DNA of 64,000 nt from Liolophura sinensis (Eukaryota; Mollusca; Polyplacophora; Chitonida; Chitonidae), in assembly GCF_032854445.1 (NCBI RefSeq), contig NC_088306.1, positions 8,890,193 to 8,954,192 of the forward strand, in the 5' to 3' direction. Position 1 is the stretch's first letter, and the number at the start of each line of letters is the position of its first letter. The translations under genes were made by a program, and so were the position numbers. Of this stretch, positions 34,301 through 43,600 are shown in pieces. The notes below the pieces were generated by a model that was given only the letters and a program-made list of their open reading frames with translations, was not told the origin of the DNA and did no database searches.

Positions 34301-34342
34301 GATCAACGTTACAGCTACTTTGGGGTCGTTAAAATCAGCTGA
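24953..34342 (+). CDS. TNF-superfamily ligand, EDA/Eiger-like (9 exons, 359 aa)
   Basis: Coding exons are 24953-25312, 25693-25756, 26624-26689, 27111-27152, 28143-28180, 28592-28670, 32129-32261, 33431-33541 and 34156-34342. Intron phases are 0, 1, 1, 1, 0, 1, 2 and 2, and the frame stays open to TGA at 34340-34342. It is a type II protein: a cytoplasmic tail of about 54 residues, a membrane segment at about 55-77 and a charged helix at 81-103 (MAQHRAVIRRLEDEV). The furin site RNRR lies at 159-162, then a small C-K-C exon. The TNF domain (about 199-359) starts GIHLQGREGSN, reminiscent of ectodysplasin, contains LEAGFYFVYSQIAV (the family signature) and ends SYFGVVKIS. No collagen-like Gly-X-Y stretch is present, unlike vertebrate EDA. 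The domain has a single cysteine, so the usual TNF disulfide is absent. EDA/Eiger-like is my inference from motif similarity; a phylogeny would decide. The weakest splice site is the donor at 26689. Confidence 0.85.
25693..25756 (+). CDS. TNF ligand 2, exon 2: extracellular stalk
   Basis: 64 nt between CTATCCAG|GT and GAG|GTAAAT. Phase 0 in, phase 1 out. Encodes VDGLPREVDHHDGYLSYIRAR, with Asp completed in the next exon. Confidence 0.8.
26624..26689 (+). CDS. TNF ligand 2, exon 3: furin site
   Basis: Acceptor TTCTTTTGCAG|AC, donor AAATA|GTATAA (non-ideal). Encodes GIIGEQSWSSRRLLGKRNRR, containing R-N-R-R. If the donor is skipped the frame runs 13 more codons to TAA (ending FCMSV), which would give a short membrane-anchored product without a TNF domain. 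Confidence 0.7.
27111..27152 (+). CDS. TNF ligand 2, exon 4: short C-K-C exon
   Basis: 42 nt, flanked by phase 1 on both sides, so it can be skipped without a frameshift. Encodes GRCKCNSRIASLQ between split arginine codons. Acceptor TTTTTCTATAAGCAG, donor CAGA|GTAAGT. A plausible alternative cassette exon just after the furin site. Confidence 0.7.
27323..27660. repeat. 39-bp tandem repeat, about 8 copies
   Basis: Units of GAAGAGATGAGTTTTTATTA plus CATTTACAAATCTAATTAG, starting at 27350, 27389 and so on. 39 is a multiple of 3, so the minus strand shows a 126-codon frame of 13-residue repeats (RFVNVIKTHLFLI). This is a repeat artefact. It lies in intron 4 of TNF ligand 2. Confidence 0.93.
27828..28055 (+). 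mobile_element. Diverged SINE A copy
   Basis: TGGGGTCTTCGTGGTTGAGT head, CACCAATGTGGTCGCTGTGA box-B region, and tail GAAATAATCTTGAATACGGC followed by AATCAAATGATTAAA. Internal differences exceed those of the copies at 20579 and 51621, so it is older. Lies in intron 4 of TNF ligand 2. Confidence 0.85.
28143..28180 (+). CDS. TNF ligand 2, exon 5
   Basis: 38 nt between TTTCATGCAG|GA and AATA|GTAAGT. Phase 1 in, phase 0 out. Encodes TMNEAIARIPEI after the split Arg. Linker between furin site and TNF domain. Confidence 0.75.
28296..28358 (+). other. Possible alternative terminal exon of TNF ligand 2
   Basis: A good polypyrimidine acceptor (TTTTATTTTCTGCACAG) is followed in phase 0 by 20 open codons (KGDISTLSTQSPRDRDNNLL) and TAA, with no good donor before the stop. 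Spliced after exon 5 (which ends in phase 0) it would end the protein before the TNF domain. Its use is unproven. Confidence 0.3.
28592..28670 (+). CDS. TNF ligand 2, exon 6: start of TNF domain
   Basis: Acceptor ATCTACAG|GTGCAG|GAC. The second AG six bases downstream is a tandem-acceptor option that would drop Val-Gln without a frameshift. Encodes VQDSVSGGGPGIHLQGREGS and on to NIIHGP. GIHLQG corresponds to the first TNF strand as in ectodysplasin. Donor CCTG|GTAAGC. Confidence 0.85.
28760..29020. repeat. Family C inverted pair
   Basis: 28765-28830 (minus: GTAGCGACGACAGTGTGGTC...GGTCACAAA) and 28895-29015 (plus: ...GACAGGTTAAGTGTGACCAT, TTGCCAGCTATCGCTGCTCT) are opposite-facing copies of the dispersed approximately 130-bp family C, separated by a G-rich spacer. 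Intron 6 of TNF ligand 2. Confidence 0.65.
29339..29850 (+). repeat. Family E long copy (about 500 bp)
   Basis: Collinear with 42457-42972: TTACTGCAATAACTA, AAGGTTATTCCATCA, CTTCACTCCAAGTTTCT, TCATCGTGTTGAAT, CTTAGAACATACCTTG, GATTCTGTCCTATTTTCGTA, ACGTCCTTATTGGTTGA and ACGAATGTCT all occur in the same order. Contains the coding-like block YDSVLFSYFIYFLSSVVVCV, followed by a stop. Confidence 0.8.
30075..30240 (+). repeat. Family E short copy
   Basis: Contains AACCTCACTGAAAACTGTTG, TTTCTAAGCTCTTTGTTGGT and GCACGAATGTCTGCTTCAAC in family E order. Reads TSLKTVDSTSLHDI. Diverged and internally deleted. Confidence 0.65.
30305..30736. repeat. Ten 43-bp units, each with a 16-bp palindrome
   Basis: The unit is ATCACGTCTGCTGGCTTGGT, then GTCACTGTACAGTGAC, then TGGATGA or CGGATGA. 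GTCACTGTACAGTGAC is a perfect palindrome. All ten units are identical except one site (T or C after GTGAC), which runs T,T,T,T,C,T,C,C,C,C. Lies in intron 6 of TNF ligand 2, within the gene. Confidence 0.96.
30760..32128. other. Rest of intron 6, TNF ligand 2
   Basis: Unique AT-rich sequence, except a minus-oriented SINE A tail (about 31714-31850: GGTGTTTTACGCTGTACTCA, TTACGGCGGCAAGCATTATG). Confidence 0.6.
31714..31850 (-). mobile_element. SINE A 3' fragment
   Basis: Reverse complement of the SINE A tail and body: TTTTATTGGTGTTTTACGCT, AAGAATATTTCACTTATATT and CAAGCATTATGGTGGGAGG. Truncated at its 5' end. Confidence 0.8.
32129..32261 (+). CDS. TNF ligand 2, exon 7: core TNF signature
   Basis: Acceptor TTATAACAG|GA, donor GAAG|GTAAAA. 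Phase 1 in, 2 out. Encodes THFRWEEPNPSNSGGFRLRT, then NSIIEVLEAGFYFVYSQIAV and NGR. AGFYFVYSQ is the strongest TNF-family match of this gene. Confidence 0.92.
32262..33430. other. Intron 7, TNF ligand 2
   Basis: Holds two SINE A fragments: 32670-32817 (+, GTCAGCAACCTGTGGATGGT to GAGTATGGCGTAAATCACCA) and a more decayed one at 32870-32965 (+, ATGCCGTCGTATAAGGGAAA). Also a family C copy on the minus strand at 33060-33180. Confidence 0.75.
33431..33541 (+). CDS. TNF ligand 2, exon 8
   Basis: Acceptor CATTCATAG|GT, donor AGCAG|GTTTGT. Phase 2 in and out. Encodes RYRSGSSSFNPSCGHETVKI and RGEHTTVLLTSVLTQDS. If the donor is read through, the frame stays open to 33671 (about 43 further codons), so intron retention would give a protein lacking the last strands. 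Confidence 0.87.
34156..34342 (+). CDS. TNF ligand 2, exon 9: last TNF strands
   Basis: Acceptor TTTCTGTTTCAG|GGG. Phase 2. 61 residues after the split Arg, then TGA. Contains NAS (possible glycosylation), HMGVFHLSAYDKLVVRTTEY (the 'v..l..GD.i.v' strand G region) and the end RYSYFGVVKIS. Confidence 0.9.
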
Positions 34343-34813
34343 ACCGGTTGCCGTTGGATCGTTCTCGTCTTTTGGTATCTCCATTAGGCCTACCGCGACA
34401 TAGTATGGTGTGCTATATCAGGGAGTAACGGGGCGGAACTCCAGGGGTTCTCGATCAAGGCTCTGAAGACACTTGTGGCTGCCCCATTTTACATTCAGCA
34501 ATCTCGCTGAGTTGGCTTACTATACGACAAGCCAAGTCACTCAAGTTGTGATCTCCAGGAGATCTGCGAGCTGCCTTTTAAATCAGTCGAAACATCATAT
34601 AAAGTCTAGTTGCCATGACAAGGGAAACCTTTACAATGAAGGAATTGAATTCAATATTTCATTAGACTAACACTTGAAGTGCAAATAAGTGTGCAAAACA
34701 TTTAAAAGAATCTAGTCGGTGGTTGGAACTTTAAGTTCAAACTGTAATGAGACTGTTGTTGACAGATCGACACTTTTTGCTCTTTTCTTTCCGGTCGTAT
34801 TTGACAGGGTGAC

Positions 34814-34819
34814 AATAAA
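34814..34819 (+). terminator. Candidate polyadenylation signal, TNF ligand 2
   Basis: AATAAA about 470 bp after the stop (GGTGACAATAAATTTTC). I did not notice an earlier canonical AATAAA between 34342 and here. Confidence 0.4.
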
Positions 34820-35729
34820 TTTTCTCAACTCACAATGTCCAACATAGGATTAATCAGAGGAAAAACCTCAGTGATTCCACCTTGACAACCAAGTGAATTG
34901 TAAACAAATTTTGCTGTCAGATGTTTTTAAAGTTCTGTAACCTATTACTATGTATTAAATCAATACAGTGATATAGTGATCTGTTAACGTGGTTGTCATG
35001 TCTCTTTTACTCGGATGTACTTTGCACATGCGCACAAATATAACAAGTTAAACCGTATATATTACATGTGTCATATTATATTCCTATGTCAGCAAAAATC
35101 TTTGTGTAGCCAAACGCAGTCTGCACTGATTAAAGCAGTTGGAAACAGTAACATACAGCTGTGCGGACTTTCTCTTCACAAATTGTGGGCACTCCCTGGC
35201 TCAGTCGTTGAAGGCGTCGGTCTCGATTCTCGTGACAGCCACATGTCATAAAAGCCTGAAAGAAGTTTCCGAAGCAAATCAATGCGCAAGCGCAGAAATG
35301 GTCACAATGCAGACAAACAAAACCACACTTTTGCGGATTTTTCACCTCGTATCAAGTTTTTTAGGTGCATTTTGCTAAGTTTGACTTTAAGGTAAACTGA
35401 CAAAGAGACCGTATTTCACCAGTTATGTGTTACCATTTACCAGTTATTACACTGTCGTTGCTGCTCTATAATTTTGCTCTCTATACTGTCCGTTTTTAAT
35501 TATATTCTAATAAATTGCAATTAACATCAGTACGGTTTTTTTTACCTTCTTTTGCCCATAGTGCTAGGGAGCATGTAATTTGCTACTATTTAAGCATTTA
35601 CATGAACAGTTAGAATAATACCTTAACAGAAGGAAATTGACAGGAGGGCTTCTCGTGTTTTACTCACTATGCTGTAGTCCTTTATTTCTGCGGGAGGATT
35701 AAGCCTTCCCCACGCCTGCTCCTTTTGCA

Positions 35730-35990
35730 TTCTTTTGATGTTATTGCATGGTAAATGTGATGACAACAAAACATTTTTGATGCTATTGCATGGTAAATGT
35801 GATGACAACAAAACACTTTTGATGCTATTGCATGATAAATGTGATGACAACAAAACATTTTTGATGCTATTGCATGGTAAATGTGATGACAACAAAACAC
35901 TTTTGATGCTATTGCATGATAAATGTGATGACAACAAAACATTTTTGATGCTATTGCATGATAAATGTGATGACAACAAAACATTTTAAG
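35730..35990. repeat. 42-bp minisatellite, 6 copies
   Basis: Unit GATGCTATTGCATGGTAAAT plus GTGATGACAACAAAACATTTTT, 42 bp apart (35737, 35779...). Variants alternate (ACATTTTTGA/ACACTTTTGA). A 42-bp period keeps three frames open on the minus strand and one on the plus, so the repeat-peptide frames (CCHHIYHAIASK and others) are artefacts. Confidence 0.95.
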
Positions 35991-36243
35991 TAATTACAGA
36001 CCGATCACATCTATTCACTTGGGACCCGCAACTAACTTCTCAGCATTCTTAGCTTATTCTGGGTAAGCCTTGGTGCTAGGTGGCGTTTAATTTGGTAATA
36101 TTTAAGCATTTAAGAACGGTTAGAATACCCTGACGGATAAATTGAGAAGCAGCCGTATTTCACCCGTTATGTGTGGCCAGTTGTCAGGTATCACAATGTG
36201 GTCGTTGTTCTAGTTTTACTAACTATGCTGGCGGGCTAAACAA

Positions 36244-36480
36244 GTGAGTGAGTCAGTGCTTACGGTTTAACGTCGTACAAGTTTTCAGTCATATCACGTC
36301 ATATGAGCCCTTGGGGTGCATGTACGTGTAATGTGCCTCCTTGTTGCAGGACGAATAAATATTTTCACCGCTCTTATATCTAGTGCTGCTTCACTGAGAC
36401 GATTTACCAGAAACAAGTAAGCCGCCCAACTGAGCCATTATACTGATACGGGTCACCAAGTTGTTGCACTAACCCATTAA
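36244..36480 (-). mobile_element. Second-family SINE (SINE B) copy
   Basis: Minus orientation: begins GTGAGTGAGTCAGTGCTTAC GGTTTAACGTCGTAC, then GAGACGATTTACCAGAAACAAG, then TTATACTGATACGGGTCACC. Same order as the copies at 45649 and 56122. The 5' head is decayed. Confidence 0.8.
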
Positions 36481-36881
36481 CGTTACACATGCGCAATTCA
36501 GGTAATTGGTTCCAAGATTTGCCTCCGAACTGAAGAGTGTATGAGCATTGATTGGGGGATACTGCCATACAGACATTTTAGGTTGCGCCTAGTTAGAATA
36601 TATCAGAATTGGGTCTGTTTCGGAAAACTATTTTGCTAGTGTTACTTCCTACCCCTCTGGGAATTAGCAAGGTAAAAGAATGCTATGAGTTCACTTCAAG
36701 CTACCACAGTTCAAAAACATGTGCGCCATGCATGTTAGGTTAATTTTTTTAGATGTTGTACCACGCGAAAGTTAAAGCATATATATTTTTAAGGTTGAAG
36801 TTGACAGATTTACTACATACACAATAATGAAAATCAATGAGCTCGTGCAACGTTAATGCTGAACGCTACAACTTCCTCTTT

Positions 36882-37477
36882 TAAAGGTGGAGAAAAAATA
36901 AAAATGACCTAAAGTTCAGATAAAAGAGTGCCAAAAGTTATTCCTAAATGTGGTCTATATTTTGTCCGCTTTTTTCCTAAAGGAGAAAAAACGCTTGAAA
37001 ATAGTTTTTGTATGGTGGGGATTTGGGACCACCTTTTGGTATTTATAATCTTTGTTTAATAATGTCATTATTGAGGATGTAACACAGGTTTAAGAAACAT
37101 TTTTGCACTAGAATTTGTTCTTTTCAGCTAACAAATGTATTTAACCTCAATTTGGATCATATATTTATTTGTAATATGTTCACTAATATTATCATAATTT
37201 AGATTAAATGCATATGTTTCGATATAAACAACAAATTTACATTCAAATAAATTTATTAGACAAGCATCACACCCTTGTTTAAAGCATTATGATGGAACAA
37301 CGATAAATACCAAATTGTGGTCCCAAATACCCACCATACAAAAATATTTTCAAATACCCTTTTGTCTTGAAACAAAAATCAAAAAAAAAAATATTAAAGA
37401 TTATATTTGCAAATAAGTTTTGACGCTCTTTCATCTGAATTTGGCATCATTTTTATGTTTTCTTCTCCTTTAAAGTC
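36882..37477. mobile_element. Palindromic MITE-like element with long terminal inverted repeats
   Basis: The left end (TTTAAAGGTGGAGAAAAAAT, AAAATGACC, GGGACCACCTTTTGGTATTT) is the inverse of the right end (AATACCAAATTGTGGTCCCA, ATCATTTTTATGTTTTCTTC, TCCTTTAAAG). The inverted repeats span roughly 190 bp at each end around an AT-rich centre. Related copies lie at 40770-41105 (partial, same orientation) and 50222-50726 (opposite). No transposase is encoded. Confidence 0.85.
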
Positions 37478-39306
37478 TTAGCTGTGACCCGACCCAAAAT
37501 TTAACCTGGATCTACCACACCTCAAATCTATCTACCGCTGAGCCATCCTAAGCATGAACGTGGGCAGTCTTGTTACTATTTATGCATTTACATGAACACT
37601 TAGAATAAAACCCTGACTGAGGTAAATTGACAAGAGGCCGTATCTCACAAGTTACGTGTGACCATTCGCCATCACACTGTCGCTGTTCTGAGTTTGCTCT
37701 CCATGTTGTACGTCTTCAATTATTTCCTGTAGCCCGCTTCCGTGTTGGCCTTTCAGCCCCACAGGGTTAAACCACTTCGATAATTTTGTTTTGCACCAGA
37801 TAGAAGCAAAATTAGAGGGAATATAGGAATATTTCTGGAAATATATGGCATTAATAGGATTTAAATATAGGAAATTATAGGAAATATAGGAATCCCTATA
37901 CTGAGAAAATGGATTTACAGATGGATGAAATAAATGGATACGATGGAGAAATCTAAGTATTTTATTTATTCTTTGATTTACTTCCTTTGATTTTTACAAC
38001 GTATACTCAAGAATATTTCAGGCAGACGACGACGGCTAGCAATACGGCGGGATAAACCACCAGCCCAGGGAATCCACGACCGTCCGCAGGTTTCTGCCAG
38101 ACCTTAACACGTACGGCCGGGGGAGGAAGCCAGCATGAGTTGGACGTACACACAAAGCGACTGCATGCTCCCGAATTATTGTTCTGCGATATAACACGTT
38201 GGCAATTACTAGACGGTCGTCGCTACTCTGCTTTTACTTTCCATTGAGGTGTTTTATTTGAACTCATAACACCTCATTCTTTCAAGACAAAGCTGTTTAC
38301 CTTTGGTGTCAGGAATTTCGCGAAGCGGCTCAAGTAGGTTTTACACTCTTTATCTGAACGTTGAACGCGGGGAAGTGGGGAGGGGGGAGGGGGAGAAGGG
38401 GGGGGGGGGCAGAGAAGGCGGCAAGGCAGGATATCATACCATGAAGCCAGCGGAGAGGCAAGGAAACTTTTAACCGATTTTTTTTTAACTTTCACGACTT
38501 CTTTGACCAACCGAGTTACTGATCCATACATAAATGTGTTGAATTAATTGATGAATTTGAATGACTTTGTTGGATGACAAGTACGAATGGTTTGCTTCTT
38601 TGTTGAATTAATTTGCGACTAATGTAATGAAGACGCTATGAGATAAGTTACCACGCTTATACTCATACAGTGAATATATAATAATCTTTTCAGTTTTATA
38701 TGCCGGTGTGTTTTCTTCAACAGCTGGGAAGATACATTTTGAAATTGATATCCAATGCTAGTCTGGTCTAACGTTCAGCTTCTGCGTTTTATGGGTGTTA
38801 ATGACAACCCGCTGGCGACCGTTAGATGGCGAACTGACTCGTACGCAAACCAGGAGAGATATCAAAGGCCTGTGATGCTGTAGCTACCACCTGCAAAACT
38901 TAATTACTCTGCAATCTTGATGGGACTGAGGTAATAAAACCGAACTGTAAAATCGCTAATCCTTGTGACAAGTCCACACATCAAGCATCTCTGTATTAAA
39001 ACTGACATCTCCTGATGTTTTACCAGCATTGAAAAAACAGCTTAATTCCCTTTCAAAAACAACTGGGAGACTTCGAGTTTGGCAAAGGACAACATGGCCG
39101 TAAAAAGTTATGAAGAAATCCCTAAAAGCAATATACTGCATTCCTCATTGTTTGTTAAATCGCTTAAATTCAACGGAGATAAATTCTTTTGAGATGACGC
39201 CCGGACTTATGATGCTGGTGATGGTGTGCGATGTTTTGACGGCCTGTGTCAAAGTTTGAGCAAGTGAACTGCCTCCTTAGAATGTTTAAGCGCAAGGGTT
39301 GAAAAG

Positions 39307-39405
39307 TTTTATACTACCCTTGGCTTACCGCATATGCCGACGGAATAACCTGACAGCTGAATTACTGTACGGCCAGAATGCAAGCATCATAGAAGGGGAT
39401 GTAAG
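39307..39405 (+). promoter_or_regulatory. Candidate Norrin promoter and non-coding exon 1
   Basis: TTTTATAC (39307-39314) precedes a segment ending at donor GTAAG|GTAAGT (gt at 39406). The Norrin coding exon is preceded by an acceptor at 40429-40430, so a non-coding first exon is expected. This is the best donor I found upstream. Vertebrate NDP also has a non-coding first exon. Confidence 0.35.
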
Positions 39406-39699
39406 GTAAGTTCTTTCCTCTAGAATTATTTACTCTTTATTCGTATTCACAAGTTTTGAATTCGGAGCCCATCACTTTGCGTTACTACCATAATATTATT
39501 CATTGTTAAGTTTATTTTAAGTATGAGAAAGCTGAAAAATGTAACAAGGTTTACCACACGGACAACTGCAAACTAAGTGTCTAAAATACTTTAGGTTTTT
39601 GTTCATGTGTTAGGAGAGTTAAAAGCATTCAGTTTCAACGATCGAGTTGAATTGGGTATGACGGTTTAGTCGGCGTTTACGTGCTCTGACGTCACCAAA

Positions 39700-39792
39700 A
39701 ACCAGCTTGAGCTGGACTTGAACTCACAGCGATACCACTGGTGATGGGCTCCTGGGGCTAAAACGCTAACCACTGGGCCACGGAGGTCCACT
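39700..39792 (-). mobile_element. SINE A head fragment
   Basis: Minus-oriented tRNA-like head: GAGCTGGACTTGAACTCACA, then ATGGGCTCCTGGGG, then GGGCCACGGAGGTCC. The tail is missing. Would lie in the putative first intron of the Norrin gene. Confidence 0.8.
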
Positions 39793-40430
39793 TAGACGGT
39801 ATGAAGTGGTCCTCCTTAAACACATCAACCAAGAGCTTCCCACCCTTTAAAATATAACTAATAGTCTTAAATTCTGACTCATCAAATGGTAACATCTGAT
39901 ATTACGGGTGACGGGGGGATTACACTTTTCTTATATAAGTACTTTTTTTTCCTAATCGATTATCAAACAAGGTAATCTGTTATTGGTTATCCAGTACCTG
40001 CCCAGAATTTCACCTATCGCATACTATATCTGCGTCGCTTGTTGATAAATGTGTCATCGTGGCCAGTTTTAAAGCCGCTAAGACGAGTTAAGTGCCGCAT
40101 CTGACACCGTAGTAAGACACGTCTGATATGTTTGGCCATTAATAAACCTTATCTGCTGAAGGTTTGAAAATGTCATCGCTTAAGATAAGCCAAAAGTACA
40201 CTGGTCTTATTTACAAAATTCTTAAACATTGAAGAATAGTGTTATTCGCTGCGATATGTGAGCAAGGTGATCTTTTCTGTGAAGTTTAATTTTCTTTACA
40301 TTTGTAACGTTTGCTTTGTTCTACATCTTTGTAAGGCAGAAACTTAAACTCTTCGTGTAGTTGTATGTATTTTAATCTTACGCGGAATCGTACGTGCTGT
40401 ACAATACAACACGTTTTATTTATCTTACAG

Positions 40431-40653
40431 TTCGCAAACTCAGTGACGTTTTCGTTCATGGAATGGATAGGACCTCAAAAACGGAATGAATTCACGAAGG
40501 GGCCGACGGGCAGCCTGTACGGATTACATCGTGCTCTGTATCATTTTGTGTCATCTTACACCAAGAATACCTGCAGTTCGTCCCGCGAACAAATGCATGA
40601 GACATTACTTTGTGGAAACTATAAAGCATCCAACAAAGGACTGTGAATTGAAG
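40431..40653 (+). CDS. NDP: Norrin exon 2: 5' UTR end, signal peptide, first cysteines
   Basis: Acceptor TTATCTTACAG|TT at 40429-40430; ATG at 40486; 56 codons to donor TTGAAG|GTTTGT. MNSRRGRR gives a positive n-region and DYIVLCIILCHL (13-24) the hydrophobic core of a signal peptide. The mature part begins KCMRHYFVETIKHPTKDCEL, holding the first two knot cysteines. A longer open frame at 40365-40646 overlaps in another frame and has no domain. Confidence 0.9.
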
Positions 40654-43600
40654 GTTTGTTCGTTTACTTTTTTTATTCCATTTTATAGATGGATTATTGG
40701 TTACAAATTCTGACTTCACGCCTTGTGACACAGTTCTATAGTAAATTGTTCGTAAGAACATTTAAATTGGATGTGTTTCTTATCATACATAATTATGTCT
40801 TTATGTCGGCCAACTTAATATATTTATAACTATTATCATGATTAAAATAAATGCATGACTTTATGCATAAATACCAAATTTACATTGAAATAAATTTATT
40901 AAACATCCATGACACCCTTATTTAGAACATTAGAATGAAAAGATAATATACACTGAAATGAGGTCTCAATCACCCGCCATACAAAAATATCTTCGAGTAC
41001 CCTTTTCTCCTGAAAGAATAAATCGGATGACCATATTTGCAAATAACTTTTCACGGTCTTTCATCTGATATCTGCATTATTTTTCTGTTTCCTCCTCCTT
41101 TAAACCACAAGAAAATAATGTTTTTGAATAAAATGTGAACGATGTTTACGCAAAAAAAAAACAATATTACAAGCGAGGTTAACGCTGAGATTCGGTCTGA
41201 ATTAAATGATTTGGGAGCAGCGTCAGTGAGTTTATTTCATTTATATTCTAATTAAGTACGAAATTTGGACGGAATCATGCAAAGAGAAGCTGTCAACAGT
41301 TTTCATTAATGGTGGAAAGACGCAAGGAATGTTCTGTTCGAATGAATCAACTCAGTATCCGAATTATGTGATATAGTAGACTAGGTTTTCGATAATCAAA
41401 ATATTTGTTCCAGCTGTGCTTTGATAGCAATTATTCATATACCCAACGGGGCAATATAATTCAACACGATGAATATACAGTCCCCACGCCCGTGGTTAAG
41501 CTGAATTAGAAAAAGCTTAAGCAGACTGCCTAAGATTGTGGCCCTGTAGGTATCTTAGTACAGCTTTGATTATAACTGCACACACTGGCACTAAGTTGAG
41601 TTCGGCACAACTGTTACCATTATACAACAGAACGCCAGAGTTCCTCAAAGATTTTTTTCATATTTGCAAATGAGAGCGAGATACCCACCTTATAATAGGG
41701 TATAGAAACTTGGCATGAAGATTTTGATCGAGTATCCTATAGACACAGTAGTTTTAAAAGCAGTAACCTTTATTATGGTGAAGAAAAGACCGAAAAAAAT
41801 CCGATATGACTAGTAATGTTGACACATCTGACTCACGGTGTACAGGAAGGAGTGGGGGTGACGGGAGGGGCAGGGGCGCGACTTAACAAACAGGGTCGTC
41901 ATAAGGATGACAGGTGGGTGTTAAGTACAAGTTAAGCCCAGCTCGAGGTTGTAACCACAAGCTGAAAGTTGTAACTAGTCGCTGGATACACTCTCCGCAA
42001 AGTGGATATAGTAACCAAAACCTGACTTGTAACTGCACGCTGGACATGTTACACAAAAGCTTTTTGTTACAACCCCAAAGTGGATATATTAACCAAAACC
42101 TGACTTGTAACTGCACGCTGGACATGTTACACAAAAGCTTTTTGTTACAGCCCCAAAGTGGATAGAGTAACCAAAACTGGATATTGTAACTACACGCTTG
42201 GCATGTTACACAAAAGCTACTTGTTACAACCACAAGTGGATATAGTAACCACGTTGTAGACCCACTAACAACAAAGTGGACCAAAACGATTTCCTCTCTC
42301 GCAGACTTTATGACAATTGGGATAGCTGCAATTTTGCAAATTATCCTTGCATGGACAGGAATATACTGAAGGGTCCTGCATGTGGCGTTTACATGACTCG
42401 CCTTGCAGGATTTGTTGGATCCTGCGTTTTGTGTGAGGATTTCCACTGTCACAAGTTTTTACTGCAAAAACTTGTGTCAAGGTTATTCCATTAAACATCT
42501 TCACTCCAAGTTTCTAAAGTTTTACTATGAGTATAATTCTCTTGTATGTAAATATGGGCAGAGCTTGCAGAATCCCCGGAAATCTACTTCATGATTATGC
42601 TTAATTGCGGTTAACGCGAGACTAGAAGCTGTACATTTATCGTGTTGAATATGCTCACCACTTTGAATATATGAACAGATGCAACCAAAGCGCAACTGAG
42701 ATAAATATTTTTTTCCGACAACTCATTCTAACATGGTACACAATTTGAATAATGATTTTACTCAGTCGCCTAGAACATATCTTGTGTCTATCCAGCATCA
42801 AAACTGTTGACTGACTCTCTTTGCGTCCTACATTCGCACTGAATATACTTTCTCAGTTCTTTAGTAGTTTGTATTATGGATCATTTTGAGAATTCGCCTT
42901 TGGATTATTGATCTGGAACGTCCTTATTGGTTGACGGCTGGTATACGAATGTCTGTTTCGACGCATAAAAGTTTTTATATGTATCAAGAGCAAATGGTTT
43001 ATTCATTCGACGCATAGATAGTAATCACGATGTGGATATTGTAAGAAGTTCGGCATGGAAATCACAAGCTAGATATTTTAACCACAAGCTGCACATGGTA
43101 GCTGCAGACAGGAGCTAGGGGCTGTATTTCACAGGTTAGGTGGATTGGGTTTCTTTCTTGGAAATGCAAATGTATTTTTCGCAAATTTCGCTTTTAACCC
43201 ATTTGTAAAACATTTTAGGCACTTGACAGTGCTTCTTTTTTGTCAGCGACAAGCATCCCTGCAGAAGGACGTTCTTGTCATTGAGGAATCCTTCTTGTTT
43301 GCTTCTTGCCAGTTTGAACGAGAGGTGCATTTTCGAAATGCTGGTACATGCGTGGCAGCCGTCAATGTCATATACTAGTAGTTTTGCATTATCAGCATTA
43401 TCAGTCTCATGATAAAATTGAGCCCACGTCTTATCTGAAGTGGGCCAAATCCTCGCCAATCCCACACTGGCCCACCGTGGAAATAACCAAAATAACGCGA
43501 AACTTAACAAATGTGACGTTTAACAAATTGTAATTAACATCACTGCACTTTTTTTTACCTAGTTCTGCTTGGTTTGTAGTAACTGAGGCAAAATAACACC

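Larger units (their letters stand above)
34343..39300. other. Intergenic region between TNF ligand 2 and Norrin
   Basis: Family C copies at about 35390-35500, 35570-35640, 36095-36235 and 37575-37730. A second-family SINE at 36244-36480 (minus) and a SINE head remnant at 37480-37560 (minus). A 42-bp minisatellite (35730-35990), a palindromic MITE-like element (36882-37477), a SINE A fragment at 37975-38130 (minus) and GA/G-rich sequence at 38370-38420. No supported gene; the open frames are repeat-derived or short. Confidence 0.6.

Noticed and set aside
35623..35989. Repeat proteins such as CCHHIYHAIASK on both strands
   Set aside because: A 42-bp minisatellite gives several open frames at once, which is not how a coding repeat behaves.
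40365..40646. 93-codon + frame overlapping Norrin exon 2 in another frame
   Set aside because: The ATG at 40486 in the other frame gives a signal peptide and Norrin cysteines and splices in phase; this frame has no domain.
41883..42452. 189-codon minus frame, the longest in the window
   Set aside because: Most of it is the 78-bp (26-codon) tandem repeat; no conserved domain and no start context.
43136..43510. 124-codon minus frame in the Norrin intron
   Set aside because: I looked for a transposase or zinc-finger pattern in its Cys/Lys-rich C-terminus but found no consistent spacing. Left as unsupported.
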